Source: Elusimicrobiota bacterium (GTDB lineage: Bacteria > Elusimicrobiota > Elusimicrobia > UBA1565 > UBA9628). From it: a stretch of 5,761 bases of DNA. Numbering within the stretch: the stretch's first letter is position 1; the number at the start of each line of letters is the position of its first letter. The stretch covers positions 1 to 5,761 of the forward strand of contig JAHFCD010000178.1 of assembly GCA_023249695.1 (NCBI GenBank), written 5' to 3'. Below the pieces are notes generated by a model. The model was not told where the DNA came from and ran no database searches. It worked only from the letters and a program-made list of their open reading frames with translations. A program made the translations under genes and the position numbers. This document shows positions 1-5,117 of the stretch, piece by piece.

Positions 1-482
1 CGGCGCGTCACGTCGGCCTTCATCAGACGCGAGTTCGCGACGAGGGCGCGGAAGCGGAGGCCGGACAGCTGCAGCGCATGCATGCGCCCGACGGCGTCCG
101 ACTCGGGAAGGGGACTATTAAAGAGTCGTTCATGCGCAGCATGAACACAGTTGTGAAGGCTCAGCACGTCCTGGTCGAGAAGATCGCCGTGTCCGTGCAC
201 GAGGTCGAACCCCCGGGTCATGCGGGCCGCCGCGGCGGCGAACGCGCGGCGCTTCAGCCACGAGCCCCACGGCCAGGCGGGGACCCGGCGCGGGACCGCC
301 CCCGCGTCGATCAGCGCCTTCGTATCGAGCTTCTCCGCGAAGACCTGCACCTCCCAATCCGCGGCGACGAGGCGGCGCGCGTGCTCGATGATCATGCGCG
401 CCGCGCCCGACAGCCCTGCGACCCGCCGTGCCGCCACGGCCACACGGCGGCGGGTCTCTTTTCCTTCAGAAATGGAGCTCAT
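1..482 (-). CDS. Glycosyltransferase family 4, WaaG-like, N-terminal part (3' end beyond window)
   Basis: The frame is open from an ATG at 482 to the window edge and gives 160 residues. The ATG sits in an ATGA overlap with the stop of the lipid kinase gene, with a GGGAG Shine-Dalgarno at 491-487 and a four-base spacer. The protein reads as the N-terminal Rossmann half of a GT-B enzyme: a Val/Ala first strand (14-18), the loop V21-A-G-L-S-G-A and helix containing R29 and the RRL at 36-38, then V45-Q-V-F. It continues with F92-D-L-V-H-G-H-G, D103-Q-D-V followed by LHNCVHAAHE (109-118), and V148-A-N-S-R near the end. The D-x-DV...C..A.E and 'ANSR' patterns match GT4 enzymes of the WaaG/RfaG type, which add a sugar to lipid-linked or LPS-core acceptors at the inner membrane face. 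The donor-binding C-terminal half (E-x7-E motif) lies outside, so donor and acceptor cannot be named. Confidence 0.72.
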   Translation of the reverse strand, partial: MSSISEGKETRRRVAVAARRVAGLSGAARMIIEHARRLVAADWEVQVFAEKLDTKALIDAGAVPRRVPAWPWGSWLKRRAFAAAAARMTRGFDLVHGHGDLLDQDVLSLHNCVHAAHERLFNSPLPESDAVGRMHALQLSGLRFRALVANSRLMKADVTR

Positions 483-1072
483 CGCGCTCCCACCAGGCGC
501 AGGGTGACCGCCGAGGCGACCGGAATCCAGAGATTGTCGTTGAACCACGGCGTCGTCGGCAGGAGCTCGGCGAGCGAGCCCGCGAGCGCCGCGGCGAAGG
601 CGGCGCCCGGCCGCACGCCGCAGGCCAGCGCCGCCGCGAAGCCGACCGCGAGGCCGCCGAGGCTCCCCTCGAGCGACTTCGCGCCGCCGAAGAGCTTCGT
701 GCGCCCGAACGCCTTGCCGACCAGCGCGCTCGCGGAATCCGCGAGCGCCAGCTGCAGGATCGCCGCGGCGACGATGACCGGGTCGCCGCCCGCGATCAGC
801 ATCGCCGCCAGGCTGCCGGCCGTCGTGTGAAATATGCCGCTGAAGTGCCTTCGCTCGGTCTCGCGGATCAGCCCGTCGAAGAAACCGACGAGCGCGCGCT
901 CGATGACGGGAATTTTCAGGCGCGCGGTCTCGACGACGAGCACGACGACGAACCACGCGGCCAGGAGAAACCCGACGCGCGGCCAGCCGAAATAATAGAA
1001 CGCCCCGAGATAGACGAGCGAAAGCTGATGGAACGCCTTGCGGCCGAACTCGCGCAGCAGCTCGCCCTTCAC
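479..1072 (-). CDS. SEC59/DGK1/VTE5-type CTP-dependent lipid kinase (polyprenol, dolichol, phytol or diacylglycerol kinase family)
   Basis: This 197-residue polytopic membrane protein is very Ala/Leu/Val rich. It carries the hallmarks of the CTP-dependent lipid kinase family (COG0170): an N-terminal E8-F-G-R-K-A-F-H15, E71-x-x-R-R with a following F-S-G, A111-D112-S-A-S-A-L-V-G119-K120-x-x-G-R124, then K132-S-L-E-G-S137, and near the C-terminus E169 with D179-N-L-x-x-P184. The family transfers phosphate from CTP to an isoprenoid alcohol or diacylglycerol in the membrane. Bacterial members are often annotated as phosphatidate cytidylyltransferase or dolichol kinase. The GTG at 1072 overlaps the metallopeptidase stop as GTGA. 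A second GTG at 1075 is better placed relative to GAGGG at 1087-1083, so the start is uncertain by one codon. A much longer reading frame extends upstream to 1756, but that part is antisense-like shadow of the metallopeptidase gene. The substrate is not resolvable from sequence alone. Confidence 0.82.
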   Translation of the reverse strand: MKGELLREFGRKAFHQLSLVYLGAFYYFGWPRVGFLLAAWFVVVLVVETARLKIPVIERALVGFFDGLIRETERRHFSGIFHTTAGSLAAMLIAGGDPVIVAAAILQLALADSASALVGKAFGRTKLFGGAKSLEGSLGGLAVGFAAALACGVRPGAAFAAALAGSLAELLPTTPWFNDNLWIPVASAVTLRLVGAR

Positions 1073-1809
1073 CACGCGAGCGCCCTCTTCTTCGCCGCCG
1101 TCAGCGCGGGGCGGCTCCACAGCCACGCCAGGCTCCAGAAGCGCTTCGTGTGCCCGCCCGCCTCGCGAAGGTTCGCCAGCAGCGGCACGGAGTCTGAGAA
1201 CAGCCCCTTGAGGAGGATCATGATCATCAGCGCATTGGCGATCGCGATCAGCGCCACGGAGAACAGCACCCCGCCCGCGGCGTCGAGGTCGGGCTGGCGC
1301 GTCTGCGTCAGCGAGTCCCACGTGAACAGCAGATGCGCGCCGAGCGCGCCGCCGAGGAGGAACAGAAACAGCGCCTCGCCGCCGGCGTCGGGGCGCGCCC
1401 ACAGCAGGAGGCGGTAGCTGACGGCGACGGCCAGCGCGTAGAACGGCACGCAGTACGGCGCGAGCGCGACGAAGGCGTTCGAGTGAGAGAGGTCCACATG
1501 GCCTTCCTTCTCGCCGACCGAGATCGCGTACACGCTCCCGCCCGTCGCCCAGGCCGCCATCGCGTGCGTGAGCTCGTGGCCCAAGACGTAGCTCCAGCGC
1601 GCGCCGCGCGCGGCCCAGCGCGCGGGCCCGACCGGGTCGAGGATCAGCCAGCGGTGGATCGCCCACAGAGCGAAGGCGATCCCGAGGCCCGCCGCGAAGG
1701 GGGCCGCCGTCGAGGAATGAACCGCGACGCCGGCGAGCGTCTTCGCCGAGACCCACAGCAGGGAGCCCGACAAGGGAAGCAGCAGCAGCCCGATCGCCAA
1801 TCGTATCAC
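1069..1809 (-). CDS. M50-like polytopic membrane metallopeptidase (HExxH)
   Basis: This 246-residue protein has several hydrophobic segments, roughly 5-30, 38-56, 112-137, 146-163 and 178-204. A zinc-binding motif, H78-E-L-T-H82, is followed by A-M-A-A-W and a Gly pair, then the hydrophobic A117-P-Y-x-x-P stretch. That is the arrangement of intramembrane or membrane-embedded M50/M50B-type peptidases, in which the glutamate and two histidines form the active site. A third metal ligand is not certain. D174 and D176 in the Q-P-D-L-D-A-A-G-G segment (172-180) are candidates, but the canonical N-x-x-P-x-x-x-x-D-G or LDGG motif is not present. The start is a GTG at 1809 with GGAG at 1820-1817 and a seven-base spacer. 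It lies four bases after the stop of the preceding one-helix protein. Substrate unknown. A non-proteolytic membrane role is possible but less likely given the intact HExxH. Confidence 0.66.
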   Translation of the reverse strand: MIRLAIGLLLLPLSGSLLWVSAKTLAGVAVHSSTAAPFAAGLGIAFALWAIHRWLILDPVGPARWAARGARWSYVLGHELTHAMAAWATGGSVYAISVGEKEGHVDLSHSNAFVALAPYCVPFYALAVAVSYRLLLWARPDAGGEALFLFLLGGALGAHLLFTWDSLTQTRQPDLDAAGGVLFSVALIAIANALMIMILLKGLFSDSVPLLANLREAGGHTKRFWSLAWLWSRPALTAAKKRALAW

Positions 1810-1813
1810 ACGA

Positions 1814-2278
1814 CTACTCCAGCATGTAGTCTTGGTAGGGGATCTTCTGGGCGTCGAGCTCCTTCTTCCACAGGGCGCGGGTCTCGGTCATCTTGGCGCG
1901 CGCCAGGACGCTCCAGCGGTTTTCCGGCGGGCTGAACAGCTCGGCGGCGGTCTGATACCAGACGTACGCGTACTTCAGCGAGCTTTCGGCCACGGCCTGA
2001 TCGCGCTCGAAGCGAGCCAGGCCGGCCTTGCGCTCGTACGCGGCGCGGTCGAGCTTTCCTTTCGCCAGCTCGCGGGACAGCTCCCCCTCGCGGGTCGCGA
2101 GCTCGGCGTCGAAGAAGGCTTTTTTCAGCTCCGGCTTGCGGCTCCACTCCAGCCACTTCTCGCCCTCGAGATACGAGGACCGCGCGCGCAGGATCAGGTC
2201 GACGCGCGCCATGCCGTAGATGGCCGCGATCAGCGCCGCCGCGATCAACCCCGCGCGGCTCGCGCCGCGGATATTCAT
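1814..2278 (-). CDS. Hypothetical one-helix membrane protein with helical, charged soluble domain
   Basis: This 154-residue protein is not recognised as a named family. An N-terminal hydrophobic segment (about 9-23, Ala/Ile-rich, preceded by R4 and R8) looks like an uncleaved signal anchor. The rest is strongly helical and charged, with many Glu, Lys and Arg (35-105) and an aromatic cluster Y103-A-Y-V-W-Y (103-108). It ends in another charged helix and a Y148/Y151 tail, so the soluble part probably lies on the outer side of the inner membrane. The pattern around 34-110 is loosely TPR- or coiled-coil-like, but no clear repeat is visible. The ATG at 2278 is in an ATGA overlap with the upstream REC gene, with AAAGG six bases before it. 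Its place between the REC pair and the metallopeptidase suggests a scaffold, adaptor or substrate role, which is inference only. Confidence 0.75.
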   Translation of the reverse strand: MNIRGASRAGLIAAALIAAIYGMARVDLILRARSSYLEGEKWLEWSRKPELKKAFFDAELATREGELSRELAKGKLDRAAYERKAGLARFERDQAVAESSLKYAYVWYQTAAELFSPPENRWSVLARAKMTETRALWKKELDAQKIPYQDYMLE

Positions 2279-2688
2279 GGCGCGCCTTTCGGCGCCGTGC
2301 CCAGCACGCGATGGAGAGCTGCGGTGAGCATGGCCGGCCGCACGGGCTTCTGGAGAAAATCCTTCACGTTCTGTTCCTGACGCACCATCTCGATGCTCTT
2401 GGCGTCCATCGCGCGGCCGGTCACGACGATGATCGGGATATGGCCGTAGCCGCGCGACTGGAGCTCGCGCAGGGCCTCGTAGCCCCCCATCCCGGGCAGC
2501 ATGAAGTCCAGCACGATGACGTCCGGATCGAGCGCCGCGACCTTGGCGAGAGCCTCGACGCCGTCCATCGCGCGGTCGGTGCGAAAGCCGTCCTTCTTCA
2601 CGACGTGGTCCATGAGGTCGAGCAGCGACTCGTCGTCGTCGACGAGGAGCACGAGTTTGCCGGCCGGATCGCCCGCCGTCTCGCTCAC
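2275..2688 (-). CDS. Stand-alone response regulator receiver (REC) protein, second of a tandem pair
   Basis: This 137-residue protein is essentially one REC domain (about 11-130) with no output domain. The acidic metal-binding group is D17-D18-D19. The phosphoacceptor is D61 in V-I-V-L-D-F-M-L-P-G-M-G-G, the conserved Thr is T90 (V-V-T-G), the switch aromatic is F111 and the conserved Lys is K114 in Q-K-P. All residues needed for phosphorylation are present. T90 to K114 is 24 residues, two more than the 22 in CheY. The hinge reads R-Q-E-Q-N-V-K-D-F instead of the usual Gly-Ala. The GTG at 2688 is fixed by the GTGA overlap with the upstream REC stop and by GGAGG at 2697-2693, four bases away. 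It is about half identical to the neighbouring REC by ungapped hand alignment. It would be phosphorylated by a histidine kinase not present here. Confidence 0.93.
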   Translation of the reverse strand: MSETAGDPAGKLVLLVDDDESLLDLMDHVVKKDGFRTDRAMDGVEALAKVAALDPDVIVLDFMLPGMGGYEALRELQSRGYGHIPIIVVTGRAMDAKSIEMVRQEQNVKDFLQKPVRPAMLTAALHRVLGTAPKGAP

Positions 2689-3092
2689 GCGGCCTCCGGC
2701 GTCCGCGGGTTGAGCAGGCGCGCGAGCGTCGCGCCGAGCACGTTGGGCTTCAGCGGCTTCTCGAGAAAATCCACGACGTTGGATTCCTGGCGGATCATCT
2801 CGGCCGTCGTCCGGTCGGTGTAGCGGCCCGTGACGACGACGATCGGAATCCGGGACAGGTCCCCCGACTGTAGCTGGCGCAAGACCTCGAAGCCCCCGTA
2901 GCGGGGCATCATCAGATCGAGAAGTATCAGATCGGGCTTGAGCCGCTCGGCTTTCTGGAAGCCGTCCTCGCCGTCCATCGCGCTCTCGGCACGGAAGCCC
3001 TCTTTCTTGACCAGGAACGTCAGGAGCTCGCGCACGCTGTCATCATCGTCGATGATCAGGACGAGCTTCGCGGTTTCGAGAGGTTCCTGCAC
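2685..3092 (-). CDS. Stand-alone response regulator receiver (REC) protein, first gene of the left operon
   Basis: This 135-residue single REC domain (about 9-128) has D15-D18 as the acidic cluster. The phosphoacceptor is D59 in L-I-L-L-D-L-M-M-P-R-Y-G-G, with T88 (V-V-T-G), F109 and K112 (E-K-P), so it looks phosphorylatable. There is no output domain. The only in-frame start is the GTG at 3092, because a TAA lies in frame at 3104-3102. GAGGG at 3098-3094 is too close to be a comfortable Shine-Dalgarno, and a -10-like TAAAAT at 3104-3099 places the likely transcript start at or next to the GTG. This gene is therefore a candidate for leaderless translation. It is first in the six-gene minus-strand run and ends in a GTGA overlap with its paralogue. 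It could act like CheY, through protein contacts. Confidence 0.93.
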   Translation of the reverse strand: MQEPLETAKLVLIIDDDDSVRELLTFLVKKEGFRAESAMDGEDGFQKAERLKPDLILLDLMMPRYGGFEVLRQLQSGDLSRIPIVVVTGRYTDRTTAEMIRQESNVVDFLEKPLKPNVLGATLARLLNPRTPEAA

Positions 3093-3098
3093 GCCCTC

Positions 3099-3104
3099 AT
3101 TTTA
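3099..3104 (-). promoter_or_regulatory. Candidate -10 element (TAAAAT) for the left operon
   Basis: TAAAAT reads on the minus strand from 3104 to 3099, one mismatch from TATAAT. Six bases separate it from the GTG of the first REC gene, so the expected start site falls at about position 3092. No good -35 hexamer is seen 16-18 bases upstream; the stretch there is ATGTCC-like. Assignment rests on position and the A/T-rich context in otherwise GC-rich DNA. Confidence 0.42.
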
Positions 3105-3149
3105 CCGTATTTTTGCCGCCAGGACATGGCGCGGCGTCGGTTTCGGGGC

Positions 3150-3155
3150 TATACT
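3150..3155 (+). promoter_or_regulatory. Candidate -10 element (TATACT) for the secreted-protein gene
   Basis: TATACT matches TATAAT at five of six positions and lies 20 bases before the ATG at 3176. A start site near 3162 would leave a short leader of about 14 bases carrying GAGAGG. There is no convincing -35 at normal spacing. It shares the 83-base divergent intergenic region with the minus-strand -10. Confidence 0.45.
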
Positions 3156-3161
3156 CCCGGT

Positions 3162-3167
3162 GAGAGG
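3162..3167 (+). promoter_or_regulatory. Shine-Dalgarno GAGAGG
   Basis: This purine-rich GAGAGG lies eight bases before the ATG at 3176. It is the clearest ribosome binding site on the plus strand and supports that start. It contrasts with the next plus-strand gene, which has none. Confidence 0.6.
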
Positions 3168-3175
3168 TAACCCAT

Positions 3176-4156
3176 ATGCGCCGATCCCTCCGCCCCGTGC
3201 TTTCCGCCGCCCTCTGCGCCGCGTTTTTCGTGCAGTCCACCGGCGCCGCCGACCTCGCCCCGATCTTCGCCCGCGGCATGATGCTTCCGCCCCCGGGACG
3301 CATGGCGCCGATGCCGATGCCCGCCAAGCCCGCTCCCGCGAAAACCATGAAGCCCGCCGGCGAGCCGTGGCTCGCCTCGGCCGTCATCGTGGCCCGCTGG
3401 ATCATGGAGCGCGCGACGCAGCCCGCTGTCGTCGAATCCGCGCCCACCCCCGAAGCCCTCGCGCCCTTCTCGACCGCCGCGACCAACGAGGTCGCCGCGA
3501 TGGCGGCGCTTCCCGCGCCCGAGCCTCCGGCCGACCGCATGCTGATCGCGATGGAAGGACGCCGCGTCCTCGCCTCCGGGCTCGCCGCCCAGCTCGCGTC
3601 CTTGCTTCAGTACCGGACCGAGCTGAAGCCGCTGCGCCCGCGCTTCGTGGGCGAGTGGGTCGGTAAGGGTCAGCTTCGCGCGCGCGTCGATTACATGAAT
3701 CCGTTCGGCATCACCCAAGGCGAAGCCAAGGGCTTTCGCGTGAGACTCTCCGACGGCTACGAGCGGCTGCTCCCGCACCGCGGCGTCATACCGAACTCGC
3801 TGATGCGCGAGCTGCCGCTCTATTTCGCCGGCGACTCGGTCGACGTCGAGGTGACCATTCTCAACACCGGCTCGACGCCGATGACGGACCTGCGCGTCGC
3901 GGCCGTGCAGGAAGAGCACACCGCGTCCGGAGACGCGGGCGCGCCGCTCACCTCGCCGGTGATCAACGGCGTGGCGAGCGTCGCGCCCGGAGCGACCGCG
4001 GTCCTGCGCTGGCGCATCAAGCTGTCCTCGGGCGGCCGCGACGCCGTGAACTTCGAGCAGACCCATCTGCGCGTCCTGGGCAAGGACGCGGCGGGGTCCG
4101 AAAAGGTCCTCCTCGATCAGGCGCAGGCCGGTATCGTCGATCCCCCGGGGAACTGA
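3176..4156 (+). CDS. Secreted hypothetical protein with Pro/Ala-rich linker and C-terminal CARDB-like beta-sandwich
   Basis: This 326-residue protein begins with a classical signal peptide: R2-R3 and R6, a hydrophobic core at 8-20, and G23-A24-A25 before D26 as the probable signal peptidase I site. C14 is preceded by Leu, so it is not a lipobox. Residues 35-65 are a Met/Pro/Ala/Lys-rich low-complexity linker. A helical part at 65-145 follows, with a second Pro/Ala-rich stretch around 84-118. From about 155 the sequence alternates like beta strands. Residues 214-302 (Y-F-A-G-D-S-V-D-V-E-V then I-L-N-T-G, V-A-P-G-A-T-A-V-L-R-W) look like a CARDB or DUF11-type immunoglobulin-like domain, as found in cell-surface and exported proteins. 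No catalytic motif is visible. The ATG at 3176 has GAGAGG eight bases upstream. Its role is unknown; periplasmic or surface binding or scaffolding is inferred. Confidence 0.8.
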   Translation: MRRSLRPVLSAALCAAFFVQSTGAADLAPIFARGMMLPPPGRMAPMPMPAKPAPAKTMKPAGEPWLASAVIVARWIMERATQPAVVESAPTPEALAPFSTAATNEVAAMAALPAPEPPADRMLIAMEGRRVLASGLAAQLASLLQYRTELKPLRPRFVGEWVGKGQLRARVDYMNPFGITQGEAKGFRVRLSDGYERLLPHRGVIPNSLMRELPLYFAGDSVDVEVTILNTGSTPMTDLRVAAVQEEHTASGDAGAPLTSPVINGVASVAPGATAVLRWRIKLSSGGRDAVNFEQTHLRVLGKDAAGSEKVLLDQAQAGIVDPPGN

Positions 4157-4162
4157 CTCCCC
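4147..4162 (+). terminator. Weak hairpin between the two plus-strand genes
   Basis: GGGGA at 4147-4151 pairs with TCCCC at 4158-4162 around a six-base loop that contains the stop codon of the secreted-protein gene. A T-rich but interrupted run (GTTGTTCT) follows. The stem is short and the T tract is broken, so it may only attenuate, or may be chance. Confidence 0.22.
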
Positions 4163-4169
4163 GTTGTTC

Positions 4170-4175
4170 TATAAT
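4170..4175 (+). promoter_or_regulatory. Candidate -10 element (TATAAT), possibly giving a leaderless transcript
   Basis: A perfect TATAAT ends eight bases before the ATG at 4184. The expected start site is 4182-4183, leaving almost no 5' leader. No Shine-Dalgarno is seen between 4157 and 4183. A -35 hexamer at 17-base spacing is not recognisable (GGGGAA there). Confidence 0.5.
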
Positions 4176-4183
4176 GGCCGCGC

Positions 4184-4579
4184 ATGGACTTCGAAGAATT
4201 CCGCGGCCGCGTTGAACAGCTCGACAAGCTCGCCGCCTCGGGCGACGATCGCGCCTTGCTCTCCGCGTTGGCCGAGGTCGCGACGTCCGACCTGCCCGAT
4301 CTCGACCGCGCCCGCCTCCTGAGCCAGGCCGCCCAGGCCCACGAGCGCCTCAAGGAGCCGGAGCTGGCGCTCGCGGCCTACGACCGCGCCGCGGCCCTCG
4401 AGACGCCCCACCACCGCTTCCAGGCCGCGTTCCGCAAGTCCGACTATCTGATGCGCCTCGGCCGCGCGGACGAGAGCCGCGACATCCTCAAGTCCCTGAT
4501 CGAGCGGCCCGAGGCCACGCTGTCCGAGCGCCACTCCTTCGAAGCCCGCCTCAAGCTCCTGCGCCGCGTCACGAAGTAA
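4184..4579 (+). CDS. Small TPR-like helical protein
   Basis: This 131-residue, wholly helical, soluble protein has no signal peptide and no membrane segment. Two helix-turn-helix units resemble tetratricopeptide repeats. The first is at about 42-73, with A49/A50, L56, A62-L-A-A-Y and a following R-A-A-A-L. The second is at about 77-110, with A82-F-R-K-S-D-Y-L, L92-G-R-A and I101-L-K-S-L. The N-terminal 1-40 forms one or two further helices. TPR proteins bind peptide partners; no enzyme motif is present. The ATG at 4184 follows a perfect TATAAT and has no Shine-Dalgarno, so it may be translated leaderless. It lies 27 bases after the secreted-protein gene, so read-through co-transcription is also possible. 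Its 3' end overlaps the end of the convergent ferritin-like gene by 11 bases. Its partner is unknown. Confidence 0.78.
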   Translation: MDFEEFRGRVEQLDKLAASGDDRALLSALAEVATSDLPDLDRARLLSQAAQAHERLKEPELALAAYDRAAALETPHHRFQAAFRKSDYLMRLGRADESRDILKSLIERPEATLSERHSFEARLKLLRRVTK

Positions 4580-5117
4580 CGCCGGCCCTGCGCCGGATCT
4601 CCTCGCGCGGAGGAGGAGCCGGCCAAATCGGAAGCACGCGGCTCCAAACGCTCTGCTCCGCTTTCAGGCGGAAATAGAGCTCGTGATCCCATTCGATTTC
4701 CGCCATGTGCAGCAGGCATTCGACGAGCTCCGGGCGGCCCGCGGCGATCGCGTGCCGGGCGGCGATCTCATACTCGACGATATTCCCCGCCTCGAGCATC
4801 CCGGCGCCGTACATCGGGATGAACCAGCCGCCCACCCGGCACAGCGCGGAGATCGTCGAGCCCACGACGGTCATGAGCCGTTCTTTCCTCGAATCGGGCC
4901 CCGCTCCCAGTTCGGCCAGCATCCTTCCGACGAGTTCGCGATGCTCGAGCTCCTGATTCAGGATATCCAGGATTTCCCGCTTTTCCTCGGGATCGCTCAC
5001 CGAACCGGCGTGCCCGTCATAGGCGAGCGAGGCGGCGTACTCGCCGGAGTAGGCGTTTTGCAGAACGGCGATCAGCGCCGATCTCGCCGTTTGCGAACCG
5101 GCGGAAGAATTCGTCAT
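4569..5117 (-). CDS. Ferritin-like diiron protein, COQ7/rubrerythrin-type four-helix bundle
   Basis: This 182-residue protein has the ligand pattern of a four-helix diiron carboxylate protein: E26 in helix 1 (S24-G-E-Y), E56-L-E-H59 in helix 2, E115-Y-E117 in helix 3, and E142-W-D-H145 in helix 4. This E...ExxH...E...ExxH series is used by ferritin-like oxidases and demethoxyubiquinone hydroxylase (COQ7), and the length is close to COQ7. Between helices 2 and 3, residues 82-113 are hydrophobic and Gly-rich and could touch a membrane. The C-terminus is Pro-rich, then Arg-rich (164-177). The ATG at 5117 is in an ATGA overlap with the REC gene, so a phospho-signal and a diiron enzyme are co-expressed. 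Iron storage, peroxide handling and quinone hydroxylation are all possible. No ubiquinone pathway neighbour is visible, so COQ7 function is not claimed. Confidence 0.74.
   Translation of the reverse strand: MTNSSAGSQTARSALIAVLQNAYSGEYAASLAYDGHAGSVSDPEEKREILDILNQELEHRELVGRMLAELGAGPDSRKERLMTVVGSTISALCRVGGWFIPMYGAGMLEAGNIVEYEIAARHAIAAGRPELVECLLHMAEIEWDHELYFRLKAEQSVWSRVLPIWPAPPPREEIRRRAGVTS
4592..4623. repeat. GC-rich imperfect inverted repeat at the convergent gene ends
   Basis: The outer arms GCCGG (4592-4596) and CCGGC (4619-4623) enclose an inner perfect stem, CTCCTC (4599-4604) with GAGGAG (4610-4615), around GCGCG. It starts 12 bases after the TPR gene stop and lies within the Pro/Arg-rich tail of the ferritin-like gene. 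It has no T tract on either strand. It could act as a bidirectional terminator-like hairpin or could be a by-product of Pro/Glu/Arg codons. Confidence 0.28.

Noticed and set aside
78..830. 250-residue plus-strand frame at the left edge
   Set aside because: It is antisense to the GT4 and kinase genes and has an Arg/Pro/Ala-biased composition with no domain.
428..1417. 329-residue plus-strand frame
   Set aside because: It runs antisense to the GT4, lipid kinase and metallopeptidase genes and is Arg/Ala/Glu-rich with no motif. The minus-strand genes explain the region.
1073..1756. Upstream extension of the lipid kinase frame to a 425-residue minus-strand protein
   Set aside because: This part is Arg/Gly/Ala-rich with no domain and lies entirely over the metallopeptidase, which has a coherent hydrophobic profile and HExxH. 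The kinase family begins near its E-x-x-R-K-x-x-H motif, at the GTGA overlap.
1833..2823. Plus-strand frames across the one-helix protein and the two REC genes
   Set aside because: They are antisense shadows. The minus-strand REC products carry complete, unmistakable phosphorylation motifs.
3186..3220. Lipoprotein signal at C14 of the secreted protein
   Set aside because: The residue before the Cys is Leu, not Gly/Ala/Ser, and a good signal peptidase I site follows at G-A-A before D26.
3149..4066. 305-residue minus-strand frame antisense to the secreted-protein gene
   Set aside because: Its composition is low-complexity Gly/Arg/His typical of antisense in GC-rich DNA. The plus-strand product has a signal peptide, a good Shine-Dalgarno and a recognisable beta-sandwich domain.
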